Of a stretch of DNA of 64,000 nt, positions 63,871-64,000 are shown piece after piece (within the stretch, counting starts at the first letter, position 1; each line of letters begins with the position of its first letter). The stretch is from Panacagrimonas sp046594215 (GTDB lineage Bacteria > Pseudomonadota > Gammaproteobacteria > Nevskiales > Nevskiaceae). Location of the stretch: the NCBI GenBank assembly GCA_046594215.1, contig JBKJPX010000009.1, positions 87,403 to 151,402 on the forward strand, given 5' to 3'. The notes below the pieces were generated by a model. The model did no database searches. It was not told where the DNA came from and saw only the letters and a list, made by a program, of their open reading frames with translations. A program made the translations under genes and the position numbers.

Positions 63871-63900
63871 CGATCGCGGATCAGGGCCTGTTAACGCTTA

Positions 63901-64000
63901 GTGGGTCGCTGCGTTGCCCTCTGTGTTCAAGCCAGTCAAGGCGTGACCGAGGAGGTTTGCTCACTGCAAATGACGAGGGAGCAACGCAGGATGGCTTGAA
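63901..64000. repeat. Nested inverted repeat, truncated by the window edge
   Basis: CTGCGTTGC (63909-63917) and GCAACGCAG (63981-63989) are inverted, as are TTCAAGCCA (63926-63934) and TGGCTTGAA (63992-64000); in the centre TTTGC/GCAAA (63956-63960 and 63966-63970) form another. The second arm is cut at the last base. It resembles the end structure of a small mobile repeat or the edge of an insertion sequence lying mostly to the right. Confidence 0.6.

Noticed and set aside
63901..64000. Possible tRNA gene at the right edge
   Set aside because: The inverted arms are too long and nested, no cloverleaf or T-loop (GGTTCGAATCC-like) is present.

Overview
The window is strongly GC-rich and densely coded. 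It reads as the chromosome of an aerobic proteobacterium, most likely a gammaproteobacterium of the Nevskiales/Steroidobacter type. That guess rests on gene content: bioB-bioF-bioD beside a comF homologue, the short form of adenylate kinase, a K+-independent H+-pyrophosphatase, zapE, a fused cysNC, an AddAB-type helicase/nuclease pair, and many Baeyer-Villiger monooxygenases (BVMOs) and acyl-CoA dehydrogenases. The placement is inference; no rRNA or tRNA gene was found in the window to test it.

Layout. (1) 1-2.6 kb: biotin operon bioB-bioF-bioD on the minus strand (bioD runs off the left edge), divergent from a comF-type phosphoribosyltransferase, with a BirA-like operator between them. (2) 3.4-7.4 kb: minus-strand fatty-acid cluster of two acyl-CoA dehydrogenases, an SRPBCC protein and a short-chain dehydrogenase broken by a palindromic repeat. 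(3) 7.5-10.4 kb: adk and, divergently, the membrane pyrophosphatase hppA, closed by a clear terminator. (4) 10.4-17.6 kb: a complete Wadjet-type anti-plasmid system (jetA-jetB-jetC-jetD, overlapping genes), headed by an AAA/DUF4143 ATPase 7 bp upstream. (5) 17.7-25.5 kb: soluble pyrophosphatase, a DUF3293 protein, a membrane class III adenylate cyclase, a PYROXD2-like flavoprotein, a large MalT/AlkS-type LuxR regulator, and a DUF6496 protein with an apparent frameshift at an A6 run.

(6) 25.6-39 kb is the most distinctive region: an AraC-type regulator, a natural BVMO-esterase fusion, an EthA-like BVMO, a PaaX-family regulator in an apparent operon with a fatty acid desaturase and a PF10118 ferritin-like protein, a divergent crotonase, and two tandem BVMO paralogues, one of which has lost the usual NADPH 2'-phosphate contacts. 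Together they look like a catabolic module that oxidises a ketone or lipid to an ester, hydrolyses it, and passes the acyl product to CoA-dependent degradation. (7) 39.3-42.1 kb: cysD-cysNC sulfate activation. (8) 42.2-47.3 kb: TetR regulator divergent from an RND efflux pair. (9) 47.4-54.8 kb: Fe-S type uracil-DNA glycosylase, an ABC-2 exporter, a lipoprotein zinc peptidase, glutathione reductase, a DsbC-like lipoprotein and a tyrosine recombinase of the XerD type. (10) 54.8-63.9 kb: plsC, zapE, a small membrane protein, a glutathione transferase and the addA/addB-like recombination pair. The last 100 bp are an unfinished nested inverted repeat that probably marks a repeat or mobile element crossing the right edge.

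No intergenic gap exceeds 300 bp. No CRISPR array, prophage or intact insertion sequence was seen.
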